Shown here piece by piece: positions 44,536-52,952 of a DNA stretch of 64,000 nucleotides. The stretch comes from Clostridium aciditolerans. Its GTDB lineage: Bacteria; Bacillota; Clostridia; Clostridiales; Clostridiaceae. The first letter of the stretch is position 1. Each line of letters begins with the position of its first letter. A program made the translations under genes and the position numbers. The DNA lies in the NCBI RefSeq assembly GCF_016316925.1, contig NZ_JAEEGB010000045.1:39364-103363 (forward strand), given 5' to 3'. A model generated the notes under the pieces. That model made no database searches, had not been told where the DNA came from, and was given only the letters and a program-made list of their open reading frames with translations.

Positions 44536-44576
44536 AACAGGTATCTAAAACAATAATTTAGATGCCTGTTTTTATT
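44536..44576 (+). terminator. Terminator of the hypothetical gene
   Basis: Stem AACAGG(T/C)ATCTAAA-type arms, 44536-44549 and 44557-44570, then TTTATT. Confidence 0.75.
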
Positions 44577-44659
44577 ATTAAGTTAAACATTTAATAGAAA
44601 AACAATGTATTTTTTATCGTTTAAAATCAAATTATATGTTTTTATGCAAAAAAAATATA

Positions 44660-44711
44660 TGGACAACGATAAAAAAATTATGGTAAAATAAATTGTTCGT
44701 ATAAGAACGTT
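44660..44711 (+). promoter_or_regulatory. Efflux operon promoter and MarR-type operator
   Basis: TGGACA, 18 bases, TAAAAT (44660-44689), with the palindrome GTTCGTATAAGAAC at 44695-44708 at the expected start site. The last gene of the operon encodes a MarR repressor, the probable ligand of this site. Confidence 0.55.
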
Positions 44712-44848
44712 AAGGAAGCTAACAATTATATATGGAATGATTGTTAATCTAGGGATACAATCTTCTTAAAGAGTGAGTAAAGAGATTGACTATGTCACTA
44801 GATTTGTTTGCTAAAAATCAGATGGAATTAAAGTTCCATCTGATTTAA
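44710..44848 (+). promoter_or_regulatory. Structured leader of the efflux operon
   Basis: TTAAGGAAG/CTTCTTAA can enclose a TAACAAT/ATTGTTA hairpin. Further on, AATCAGATGGAA/TTCCATCTGATT (44816-44845) forms a perfect 12-bp stem just before the first gene. The arrangement suggests attenuation, but no known riboswitch consensus fits. Confidence 0.45.
44792..44848 (+). CDS. Possible leader peptide of the efflux operon
   Basis: An 18-residue frame, MSLDLFAKNQMELKFHLI, starts after AAAGAGA with a 5-base gap. Its second half is the perfect hairpin at 44816-44845 and its stop falls right behind the hairpin. Ribosome stalling here would melt the stem, the logic of drug-sensing attenuators. This is inference from layout only. 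Confidence 0.3.
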   Translation: MSLDLFAKNQMELKFHLI

Positions 44849-44880
44849 GTTTTACTTTATATATACTAAGGAGGATTAAT

Positions 44881-45849
44881 ATGAAAAAGATAGTACCTTT
44901 ACTAATAGCTACAGCTATGATTTTTAGCGGATGTGGTTCTACTAAAAATACTTCAAATGAAAACACTAAGACTTCCCAAGCACCGCAAGAAATATACATT
45001 TTTGCAGGTAAAGTACAAGCAGATAACTCAGTAAATCTAATGACAAAACTTCCTGCAAAAGTTGCAGAAGTGAAAGTAGACGTTGGAAATAAGGTTAATG
45101 CAGGAGATCCTATTATTGTTTTAGATACTCAAGATATTCAAGCTCAAGTAAATCAAGCTCAGGCAGCGGTAGAAACAGCTCAAGCTGGTTTAGATAAAGT
45201 TAAAACTGGTTCAAGGCCAGAGCAAATTGCTTCAACTGAGGCTTTATTACAAGGAGCGCAAAAGGCATACGAACTTGCACAGACTGCTTATGATCGTCAA
45301 AAAGAATTATATGACGGTGGATTTGTTTCAAAGCAAGACTTAGAGAAACTAGAGGGTCCAGTTGCATCAGCTAAGTCTCAATATGAATCAGTACAGCATC
45401 AGTTAGAGCAATTAAAAAATGGTGCAACTTCACAGGATGTAAATGCTGCAGCAGCAGCTGTGAAACAGGCTCAAGCGGCTGTTGAAACAGCAAAGGCTAA
45501 TTTAAATTATGGAACTATTGCATCACCTATATCAGGAACTGTTACTGCTAAAAATATAAATGTAGGTGAAATGGCAATAACAGGACAAAACCTTGTTACT
45601 ATAGTTAATAGTGAACAGCTTCATGTAGATGGTTATGTGCCTTCAGATTTAGTAACACAATTGAAAGTTGGACAACCTGTTATGGTAAAAGTATCTGACG
45701 TATCGGATAAAAAGTTTCAGGGGGAAATATCTGTAATAGATCCCCAAATCGATGCACGCAACAAGCAAGTGCTAGTTAAGGTAACGCTTAAGGATGGTAA
45801 TGATGCTTTAAAACCAGGAATGTTTGCAGAAATAGGATTAAATAAGTAA
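44881..45849 (+). CDS. HlyD-family membrane fusion lipoprotein of an efflux pump
   Basis: A 322-residue adaptor with a lipobox F-S-G-C (Cys about 19), a biotinyl-lipoyl half near 45-85 (V-A-E-V-K-V-D-V-G-N-K-V-N-A-G-D), an Ala/Gln-rich helical hairpin at 90-210, the second lipoyl half (I-A-S-P-I-S-G-T-V) near 218, and a beta-barrel to the end. It is anchored outside the membrane and should link the MFS pump two genes on to the cell envelope. It begins after AAGGAGG and leads a four-gene operon. Confidence 0.9.
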   Translation: MKKIVPLLIATAMIFSGCGSTKNTSNENTKTSQAPQEIYIFAGKVQADNSVNLMTKLPAKVAEVKVDVGNKVNAGDPIIVLDTQDIQAQVNQAQAAVETAQAGLDKVKTGSRPEQIASTEALLQGAQKAYELAQTAYDRQKELYDGGFVSKQDLEKLEGPVASAKSQYESVQHQLEQLKNGATSQDVNAAAAAVKQAQAAVETAKANLNYGTIASPISGTVTAKNINVGEMAITGQNLVTIVNSEQLHVDGYVPSDLVTQLKVGQPVMVKVSDVSDKKFQGEISVIDPQIDARNKQVLVKVTLKDGNDALKPGMFAEIGLNK

Positions 45850-45866
45850 GGGTAGGTGAAGCAGGT

Positions 45867-46520
45867 ATGAAATCAAAAAGAAAAACATTAATAACAGCAG
45901 TACTAGCATTAATGGTAATAGCTATGGCGGGAGTTGGAACGTATTACTGGTATAATAATACTTACTACGTTTCTACTGAAGATGCAACGGTTAGCTCTGA
46001 TTTAGTTAAAGCAGGTCCACAAATTTCTGGAAAGTTATTAGAACTTTATGTAAATGAAGGTCAACATGTTGAAAAGGGACAGATAATAGCTAGACAGGAC
46101 ATGGGAACCCTACCTGATACAAGTTTAGAGATGTCAATCATTAGAGCACCAATTACCGGTACTGTAATTAAAAAACAAGGAACAGTAGGTGAAATAGTTT
46201 CGCCAGGACAATCACTAGCTATAATGATAGATCCATCTGCGGTTTATATAAATGCCAATATAGAAGAAACAAAATTAGAAAAGTTAAAAATAGGGCAACC
46301 AGTAGATATTACAGTAGATGAGTATGGTAGTAGTAAACTAACTGGAAAGGTTCAATCTATAGGAGAAGCGACAGCAGCAACATTCTCATTGCTTCCTACT
46401 TCTTCAGGAGGAACTTTTACCAAGGTTACACAAAAGGTTCCTGTAAAAATTAAGCTTGATAAATATAATGTCAAATTGCAACCAGGAATAAGCGTAGTTG
46501 TTAAAATACATGTTAAATAA
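45867..46520 (+). CDS. Short HlyD/EmrA-type membrane fusion protein
   Basis: A 217-residue adaptor with one N-terminal membrane helix (about 8-28), Y-Y-V-S-T-E-D-A-T-V near 32 as in EmrA, lipoyl halves L-L-E-L-Y-V-N-E-G-Q-H-V-E-K-G-Q and I-R-A-P-I-T-G-T-V, and a beta-barrel. The coiled hairpin that normally separates the lipoyl halves is only about 15 residues. It lies 17 bases after the lipoprotein adaptor and 31 bases before the transporter. Two different adaptors for one pump is unusual; they may act together. Confidence 0.9.
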   Translation: MKSKRKTLITAVLALMVIAMAGVGTYYWYNNTYYVSTEDATVSSDLVKAGPQISGKLLELYVNEGQHVEKGQIIARQDMGTLPDTSLEMSIIRAPITGTVIKKQGTVGEIVSPGQSLAIMIDPSAVYINANIEETKLEKLKIGQPVDITVDEYGSSKLTGKVQSIGEATAATFSLLPTSSGGTFTKVTQKVPVKIKLDKYNVKLQPGISVVVKIHVK

Positions 46521-46551
46521 ATATTACTGCATATAAAGGCAGGTGATTTTG

Positions 46552-48141
46552 ATGGAAAATGAGAAGGAAGCTTCTTTTTATAAATGGTTAGCTCTCAGTG
46601 TAGTAGTTATAGGAACCTTCATGTCAATATTAGACAGTAGTATTGTAAATATAGCTATACCTAAGATGATGGCAGTTTACGGCGTATCCATAGACCAAAT
46701 AAACTGGGTGTTAACTTCCTATATGCTAACTCTAGGAGCTGTAATACCTCTAACAGGATATTTAGGAGATACTTTTGGAACTAAAAAAATTTATATTTTT
46801 GCTTTGGCTCTATTCACTATAGGTTCTTTCTTATGTGGATTTGCATGGAATGTTACATCTATGATAATAGCCAGGGTTATACAAGGTATAGGCGGCGGAA
46901 TGATTATGCCAGTAGGTATGTCTATAATATATGAGATATTTCCATTAGAGCAAAGAGGGATGGCCTTAGGTTTCTGGGGAATTGCCGCAATGGCAGCTCC
47001 TGCTATTGGACCAACCCTTGGTGGATATATAATACAGTATTTAGATTGGAGATTAATATTCTATATAAATGTTCCAATAGGTATAATGGGGGTAATCTTT
47101 GCAGGCTTAATATTAAAGGATCGTCCACTCAATTTGAGCAAAAAGCTGGATTACATAGGAGCGATTACTTCTATAATTGGTATGGTATCGCTTCTTTACG
47201 TTCTCGGAGAAGGTTCAAGTATAGATTGGTCTAATGTAAAGTATCCTATATTGATTGTACTAGGTATCTTCAGTTTGGTACTATTTGTTATAAATGAACT
47301 TACAATTGATGAACCTTTATTAGATTTAAGAGTACTTAAAGTATTTCCTTTCTCCTTAAGTATCATTATATCAGCAGTATTAAATATGGCGTTATATGGT
47401 GGAATTATGCTGATACCTTTATATTTACAAAATATAAGAGGATATTCTGCAATGCAAACAGGTATGCTTATGTTTCCTAGTGCTATAGTAACAGGGATAA
47501 TGATGCCTATTAGTGGAAAGCTGTTTGATAAAATTGGAGCTAGACCTTTAGTTATAAGTGGAGTAGGTATATTAGCATATGTTAGCTATGAGTTAGCTAA
47601 AATTACATTAACCACTGATCCAAATACCATTAAGTGGCTTCTGATGGCTAGAGGTTTTGGGATTGGACTTGCTATGATGCCATCATCAACAGAGGGAATG
47701 AATCAGGTTCCAAAGCAGTTGGTTGGTCGTGCATCTGCGTTATCCAACACAATTAGACAGGTTGCCGGTTCTTTGAGTGTAACTATACTTACTACAATTT
47801 TAAAAAATAGACAAACTTCTAATTACTATGGATTAGCTGAGAGATTTACAAGCTTTAATTCTTTTAATACGGATTATCTAAAAGGAATTCAGGGATATTT
47901 TATGGGCACTGGAATGCCACAGGGTAGCGCCCAGGGGGTAGCTCAAACAGTTGCTTATGGACAGATACAGAAAATGGCCTTTTTATATGCAATGAATGAT
48001 ACATTGTTAGTTACAGTTTTTGCGGCCATAGTAGTAATTCCTCTAGGAATGTTGATTAAAAGAAAGAAATTTGGGAAAGTTGTAGGTAATGGCAAAGTAT
48101 TAACTAAAGGAGATGTGTCAGGTGAACCAGCAACTAACTAA
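46552..48141 (+). CDS. DHA2-family MFS drug efflux transporter (EmrB/QacA type)
   Basis: A 529-residue transporter with 14 predicted helices. DHA2 motifs are visible: L-D-S-S-I-V-N-I-A-I-P near residue 23 (motif D1), G-Y-L-G-D-T-F-G-T-K-K near 64 (motif A), R-V-I-Q-G-I-G-G-G (motif B), and G-I-A-A-M-A-A-P-A-I-G-P-T-L-G-G (motif C). It should expel hydrophobic drugs by proton antiport through the two adaptors. ATG 46552 has AGGTGA 5 bases upstream. Confidence 0.93.
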   Translation: MENEKEASFYKWLALSVVVIGTFMSILDSSIVNIAIPKMMAVYGVSIDQINWVLTSYMLTLGAVIPLTGYLGDTFGTKKIYIFALALFTIGSFLCGFAWNVTSMIIARVIQGIGGGMIMPVGMSIIYEIFPLEQRGMALGFWGIAAMAAPAIGPTLGGYIIQYLDWRLIFYINVPIGIMGVIFAGLILKDRPLNLSKKLDYIGAITSIIGMVSLLYVLGEGSSIDWSNVKYPILIVLGIFSLVLFVINELTIDEPLLDLRVLKVFPFSLSIIISAVLNMALYGGIMLIPLYLQNIRGYSAMQTGMLMFPSAIVTGIMMPISGKLFDKIGARPLVISGVGILAYVSYELAKITLTTDPNTIKWLLMARGFGIGLAMMPSSTEGMNQVPKQLVGRASALSNTIRQVAGSLSVTILTTILKNRQTSNYYGLAERFTSFNSFNTDYLKGIQGYFMGTGMPQGSAQGVAQTVAYGQIQKMAFLYAMNDTLLVTVFAAIVVIPLGMLIKRKKFGKVVGNGKVLTKGDVSGEPATN

Positions 48142-48574
48142 TTATGCAGAAGAATTTGTTGACATCTTTAGATCTTTGCATAAAAGTTTTAAATCACACA
48201 TTATAAAAGAAGCTTGTAATTACGGTTTTACGGTTCCGCAGGTATTACTTATGCATGAGTTATATCATAATCCAGGGATTACTTTAAACGAGTTAAGTAA
48301 AAAACTCAGTCTATCTAAAAGTACTGTTTCTGGAATTATTGATAGATTGGAAAAGAACGAATATATAGTAAAAGAGATTCCTGAAGAAAATCGTAGAATA
48401 GTTAAAATATCATTATCGGAGAAAGCATTAAAGCATCAAAAGTGGATTAATAATATTAAAACCCAACACTTATCAGAACTTTTTAATAAGTTAGGTTTAG
48501 AAGAGACAGAAAAGATTATTGATGCTTTTAGAAAGCTAAATGATGTTGTTACAACTTATAATGAGAACAATTAG
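48122..48574 (+). CDS. MarR-family transcriptional regulator
   Basis: A 150-residue winged-helix repressor. The DNA-binding helix-turn-helix is T-L-N-E-L-S-K-K-L-S-L-S-K-S-T-V-S-G near residue 55 and the wing carries E-E-N-R-R-I-V. It overlaps the transporter gene by 20 bases. GTG 48122 is preferred over ATG 48113, which directly abuts the AAGGAGA site. It probably represses its own operon at the palindrome near 44695 and is released by a pump substrate. Confidence 0.92.
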   Translation: MNQQLTNYAEEFVDIFRSLHKSFKSHIIKEACNYGFTVPQVLLMHELYHNPGITLNELSKKLSLSKSTVSGIIDRLEKNEYIVKEIPEENRRIVKISLSEKALKHQKWINNIKTQHLSELFNKLGLEETEKIIDAFRKLNDVVTTYNENN

Positions 48575-48594
48575 AATACTTATAAAGTAATTAA

Positions 48595-48640
48595 TGAAGC
48601 CCTTTGAATAAGGAGAGTTATCCTTACTCAAAGGGCTTCA
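48595..48640. terminator. Bidirectional terminator
   Basis: AAGCCCTTTGA/TCAAAGGGCTT with an inner AAGGA/TCCTT stem, between the convergent efflux operon and the L,D-transpeptidase gene whose last codons it includes. Confidence 0.75.
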
Positions 48641-49325
48641 TGCCAATAGCATTATAGAATTCTTTGTCTATATCATGTGTAATAGAAAGCTTGTTATCTT
48701 TCCTAAATTTAATTATACAACTTTTCATACCCTCACCATAAATACCATCTAATATTCCGGTATAATAGCCTCTGTGCATTAACCTTCTTTGGACTTCATA
48801 GACATCTCCGCCAGTATCGCCTGGCAATAGGGTTCTAAATTTATTCCAATACAGCCCATAAGGACCTCCATAAATCACTACAATTGTTCCACAATCAACA
48901 TATTTATAAAGGTTTTCTACATCCTCATTAAACATTCTAATACATCCAAGAGATTCAGCTCCTCCAATGGTTAAAGGTTTATTGGTGCCATGTATTCCAT
49001 ATCTTCCCCAAGGGACACCAAGTTGCATCCACCTTGTTCCAAATCCTTTTCCCCAGCCTGATTCTTTATTTATTATATTCCATGTGCCTATTGGAGAAGG
49101 AGTAGATTCTTTACCTCCTGCTACGGGATACTCTTTTACTATTGCATGAGTATCATTGTCTATTAAATATAGCCTAAGTTCTGTTAAATCTACCAATATG
49201 CCATATTTATTATTCGTGGATGTATTTATTTTTGTTGTAGTATAGGCTTTTGCAGTTATTAGTGGAAAATAAGTCAAAAATATTGCTAGCATTAATATTG
49301 ATAATATAATTTTGTGTTTTTTCAT
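48624..49325 (-). CDS. L,D-transpeptidase (YkuD) with peptidoglycan-binding domain
   Basis: A 233-residue exported protein: signal peptide or anchor (about 5-26), YkuD domain (40-160) with catalytic block H-G-T-N near 113 and S-L-G-C-I-R-M near 128, then a C-terminal PG_binding_1 domain (G-D-T-G-G-D-V-Y-E-V-Q-R-R-L). It forms 3-3 cross-links in peptidoglycan or attaches to it. Two other wall enzymes follow upstream on the same strand, which suggests a role in wall or spore cortex maturation. Confidence 0.92.
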   Translation of the reverse strand: MKKHKIILSILMLAIFLTYFPLITAKAYTTTKINTSTNNKYGILVDLTELRLYLIDNDTHAIVKEYPVAGGKESTPSPIGTWNIINKESGWGKGFGTRWMQLGVPWGRYGIHGTNKPLTIGGAESLGCIRMFNEDVENLYKYVDCGTIVVIYGGPYGLYWNKFRTLLPGDTGGDVYEVQRRLMHRGYYTGILDGIYGEGMKSCIIKFRKDNKLSITHDIDKEFYNAIGMKPFE

Positions 49326-49406
49326 TTTAACACCTCAGCACAAATAAATATTAAAATCTTACCCTAATATTTTTTTACTATTTGTGCTTATTTACTCTTG
49401 TAAATT

Positions 49407-50132
49407 TTACCTTGAAACTCTAAAGTGATATTCTGGAGTATCTGCTGTAATAACCTTAAACTCATATCCTATACTTTTGTAATATTTTATGATTTTTGGA
49501 AGAGCTTCACAGGTGGTTTTATTTGGTTGATCACAGTGAGCTAATAAAAATATTTTTTCTGGATTAATACATTTTTGAGTAGCTTCTCTAAATAGCTTAT
49601 CTGGCGGAGTATTATAATCTATTCCATCTGATAAGCTTAAGTTCCAATCATATATTTTATAATTCTTGGAGTGTAGCTTTTCTAAAAGATCTTTGCTTAA
49701 GTGTTTTTTACTACCGGATGGAAATCTTATTACTACCGGCGAAAAACCAACAACTTTTTCCACTTCAGAAGCTGTTTTATCCATTTCATCTATAAAAGCC
49801 TTATCATTTGCATATATTTGTCTATATTTATGAGTATAAGTATGAAGCCCGATACTATGACCTTCTTCGTGCATTCTTTTTAATGTTTGTTCTCTTCCAT
49901 TAATTTTATAACCTACCACGAAAAAGGTGGCTTTTACTTTTTCTTCTTTTAGAATATCTAAAATCTTATTAGTAACTACTGTGCTTGGTCCATCATCAAA
50001 GGTTAAATATATAACTTTGGTATTCTCAGTGGATGCAGCGTTAACACTAGTAGCTGCATAGTTATTGAAGATAAAAATAGCAAATAAAAACACTGATATG
50101 AAAATTATAGTTTTACTTTTTTTGGGTATCAT
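49407..50132 (-). CDS. Polysaccharide deacetylase (NodB domain)
   Basis: A 241-residue exported enzyme with an N-terminal hydrophobic signal (8-30). Metal and catalytic motifs: T-F-D-D-G-P near residue 45, H-S-I-G-L-H-T-Y-T-H near 95 (HxxxH), R-F-P-S-G near 137, and a late L-L-A-H-C-D. It removes acetyl groups from peptidoglycan or related polymers. ATG 50132 follows GGAGGTGAGCG; an upstream ATG would overlap that site. It is 47 bases downstream of an amidase gene. Confidence 0.92.
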   Translation of the reverse strand: MIPKKSKTIIFISVFLFAIFIFNNYAATSVNAASTENTKVIYLTFDDGPSTVVTNKILDILKEEKVKATFFVVGYKINGREQTLKRMHEEGHSIGLHTYTHKYRQIYANDKAFIDEMDKTASEVEKVVGFSPVVIRFPSGSKKHLSKDLLEKLHSKNYKIYDWNLSLSDGIDYNTPPDKLFREATQKCINPEKIFLLAHCDQPNKTTCEALPKIIKYYKSIGYEFKVITADTPEYHFRVSR

Positions 50133-50179
50133 ACGCTCACCTCCATGCATAGGGCTTTGAGGTTAAAACTTCAAGGCCA

Positions 50180-51493
50180 TTACCCATTTATGTGTATTAA
50201 GAAAAATCTTATTTGGTTATCTCCCCAGCCTAAGTCCCATGGTACATGGTATCTATCAGTAGTATGAGAATTAATTAAAGGATATCCATGAGAATCCCAG
50301 CCTGTGACTACTCCAAAATGATCAATATTTCCTTTCTTCTCATAGCATACAAGATCTGCTAACTGTAACTTCCCAACTGTTCCTGTTGGCAAATCTGGCA
50401 AAGGAGCGGTTAATTCCTTAAAGGTACCTCTTTTAATAACACTGCCCTTGCCGCTATATACTAAGTAGTTTTTTAATCCATCTGCATTTACCCAAGCAGA
50501 AGTTCCCTGGCTATTTCCCCATTTTGAATATTCGCATCGCCAGGTATAATCCGTAGGAATACCGCCAGCTTCTTTATCTCCAAGCACTTGAGATGCAAAG
50601 TTTGTGCAGTCTCCACCAATACCATTGAAGTCTTTATATTTTTTATTATATTTAAAGTTATTACCGCTTCCCCAAGCAGCACCACAATATTTGTCGGCAT
50701 ATGCAGCGGCCCTATCTCTGTCATAATAAAGTTTTTTATATGTTTGACTTGAGCTTTGAGAAGGTAGTATATGTTTTATATTCATAGTGGGTGAATTTGG
50801 TGGTGTAGAGGGCTCTATGTTGCTCTTTATATCTCCTGTATAAGCTTGAAGCGCGTCTTCAAAGCAGTCTGTATACCAATCGTTATATATCAACCATTTA
50901 TCATCTTTTTTAATTAGACTTAAAGTGTGTCTTATTCCAACTCCAAAAGAATTTATAACAGGAGTTTCATCTTTAGGATAAGTGTAATCGAACTTATAAC
51001 TTTCTTCTAAAGCTATCTTAACTAACTTTGTTCCAGGATAGACTTTCTTTATTCTTACTGTAGATTGAATATTTGCAAATTTCATTCCCCGTTGACTAGA
51101 CCAATCATTCAAATATTTAACACGTTTAACTTCATGTTCTAGTGCCCATACACCATATTTTTGAGATGTGTCAAAGTATTGTTTTAAAGATAATAAGTCA
51201 CCGGTAATGAAGGCTGATGAACGCTTATTATATATATCTTCTACAGTTGTCTTTAATTCATTCTCATCATACCCGAAAGCTAGCAGGAGTTTTGATAAAC
51301 TTTTAGTGCTATTTGAAATTTTGTTTTTCTTATCTTTTGTGTAAGGATTTTCTACTGTAGAAGTACTATTCTGCTTATTAGAAGTAGCAGAAGCTATATA
51401 CTTTCTTTGCAAGGAAAAAAATGCAATATTAATTGTGAGAATTACGATTACATATATAATGAATCTCTTTTTATAATTTAGTTTTCCATTCAA
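50180..51493 (-). CDS. Secreted amidase-domain protein (Amidase_6)
   Basis: A 437-residue protein with an N-terminal membrane anchor (about 10-28), a helical/NTF2-like middle part (60-230), and a C-terminal amidase domain. That domain has the Cys protease-like triad pattern G-G-D-C-T-N-F-A-S-Q near 298, D-H-F-G-V-V-T-G near 398 and N-S-H-T-T-D-R near 412, as in PF12671. Such proteins occur in spore-forming Firmicutes and likely act on the cell wall. Start follows AGGAGGG-type bases just upstream. No promoter is certain. Confidence 0.88.
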   Translation of the reverse strand: MNGKLNYKKRFIIYVIVILTINIAFFSLQRKYIASATSNKQNSTSTVENPYTKDKKNKISNSTKSLSKLLLAFGYDENELKTTVEDIYNKRSSAFITGDLLSLKQYFDTSQKYGVWALEHEVKRVKYLNDWSSQRGMKFANIQSTVRIKKVYPGTKLVKIALEESYKFDYTYPKDETPVINSFGVGIRHTLSLIKKDDKWLIYNDWYTDCFEDALQAYTGDIKSNIEPSTPPNSPTMNIKHILPSQSSSQTYKKLYYDRDRAAAYADKYCGAAWGSGNNFKYNKKYKDFNGIGGDCTNFASQVLGDKEAGGIPTDYTWRCEYSKWGNSQGTSAWVNADGLKNYLVYSGKGSVIKRGTFKELTAPLPDLPTGTVGKLQLADLVCYEKKGNIDHFGVVTGWDSHGYPLINSHTTDRYHVPWDLGWGDNQIRFFLIHING

Positions 51494-51815
51494 GATAGAC
51501 CCTCCTTATGCTAAATTATGTTAATGATCGCTTAGTTATATAGGCTTACTTTAGTATTTACCTTTTTAGTTGTTTTAATATGGACATTATATAAAATGTT
51601 GCCTTTAATTTCTTCCACAGTATTAGTTATTTGGCACATATAGTTTTTTTTGCATATTAGATATTTTAATATATAATATTTACATATAATTTAAATTTAA
51701 TTTGCATTATAAAAATAATAAATCTACAAAGTCGCTAACGCATTTAAGAAACCTGTGTTATAGATTTGGAGTAGTAAACAAATAATAGTATTAATATTTT
51801 TAGGGAGTGATATAT
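51494..51815. other. Divergent intergenic region
   Basis: Very A/T-rich spacer between the amidase gene and cysteine desulfurase. TTGCAT, 16 bases, TATAAT near 51650-51677 may be a plus-strand promoter. I see no other element. Confidence 0.35.
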
Positions 51816-52952
51816 ATGGAAGTTTACTTTGATAATAGTGCTACAACCAAGCCCTACGATGAAGTAATGGAAGTTATGATAGATACAATGAAAAACTATT
51901 ATGGAAATCCATCTTCAGCCCATACTCTAGGACTAAAATCAGAAGGAAAAATGAACGAGAGTAGACAGATAGTTGCAGATACTTTGGGATGTAGTAGAGA
52001 AGAAGTTGTATTTACATCAGGTGGCAGTGAAAGTAATAATTTTTTAATAAGAGGTTTTATAAAAGAAGGTGCTCATATAATAACAACTAAAATAGAGCAT
52101 CCTAGTATAATAGGTACTTGTAGGCAATTGGAAAGTGAAGGTATTAGGGGTACATATCTGAATGTAGACAACAATGGTAGAATAGATTTAGATGAACTAG
52201 ATAAAAGTATAAATAAAGATACTCAAATAGTAAGTATTATGCATGTAAATAATGAAATTGGCACAGTTCAGGATATTGAAAAAATAGGTAAACTTATAAA
52301 AGAAAAAAGTAGCAAGATTAAGTTTCATGTAGATGCCGTACAAAGTTATGGAAAATATAAAATCAATGTAAAAAAATATAATATAGATTTATTATCTGCT
52401 AGTGGACATAAAATTCATGGTCCAAGAGGAATTGGAATAGCTTATGTTAGAAAAGGACTTATGCCTAAACCTTTAATATTTGGTGGCGGGCAAGAAAGAA
52501 GCCTTAGGTCCGGTACGGAGAACCTTGCAGCAATGGTTGGTTTTGCAAAGGCTGCAGAAAAAATATATAAAGATTTGGAAGAAAACTATAAAAAAGTGGC
52601 TGAAGTTAAGAATTATTTTATAGGCAAGCTACAAAGTATATCAGATGCAAAAATTAATAGCAGTGGTGAAGAATATTCTCCTTATGTATTAAGTGTTTCT
52701 TTTAGAGGGGTCAGAGGTGAAGTATTGCTTCATTCGCTGGAAGCAAAGGGAATATATGTGTCAACCGGCTCTGCATGCTCAGCTAAAGGTAATAAGGAAA
52801 GCCATGTATTACATGCAATAATGCTAAAACCTGAAGAAATTCAGGGAACTATAAGGTTTAGTTTTTCAGAATACAATACAAAAGAAGAAGTTGATTATAC
52901 AATAGAAAACTTAGATAAATCATTAAAATTTTTGAGGAGAGTTAGTAAATGA
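51816..52952 (+). CDS. Cysteine desulfurase (NifS/IscS family)
   Basis: A 378-residue PLP enzyme. PLP Lys is K199 in S-A-S-G-H-K-I-H-G, and the persulfide Cys is C321 in S-T-G-S-A-C-S-A-K-G. It removes sulfur from cysteine for delivery to acceptors. The next gene is thiI with an ATGA overlap, so the sulfur is likely passed to ThiI for 4-thiouridine in tRNA. ATG 51816 follows GGGAGTGA; an upstream start would overlap it. Confidence 0.93.
   Translation: MEVYFDNSATTKPYDEVMEVMIDTMKNYYGNPSSAHTLGLKSEGKMNESRQIVADTLGCSREEVVFTSGGSESNNFLIRGFIKEGAHIITTKIEHPSIIGTCRQLESEGIRGTYLNVDNNGRIDLDELDKSINKDTQIVSIMHVNNEIGTVQDIEKIGKLIKEKSSKIKFHVDAVQSYGKYKINVKKYNIDLLSASGHKIHGPRGIGIAYVRKGLMPKPLIFGGGQERSLRSGTENLAAMVGFAKAAEKIYKDLEENYKKVAEVKNYFIGKLQSISDAKINSSGEEYSPYVLSVSFRGVRGEVLLHSLEAKGIYVSTGSACSAKGNKESHVLHAIMLKPEEIQGTIRFSFSEYNTKEEVDYTIENLDKSLKFLRRVSK

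Noticed and set aside
44771-44812. Alternative leader frame GTG with product VSKEIDYVTRFVC
   Set aside because: The ribosome site is poorer than for the ATG at 44792 and the frame ends before the hairpin, so it fits the attenuation layout less well.
46543-46551. Earlier GTG start for the MFS transporter
   Set aside because: It overlaps the AGGTGA site that serves ATG 46552.
47046-47234. Plus-strand 62-codon frame inside the MFS gene
   Set aside because: Out-of-frame shadow of a well-supported transporter.
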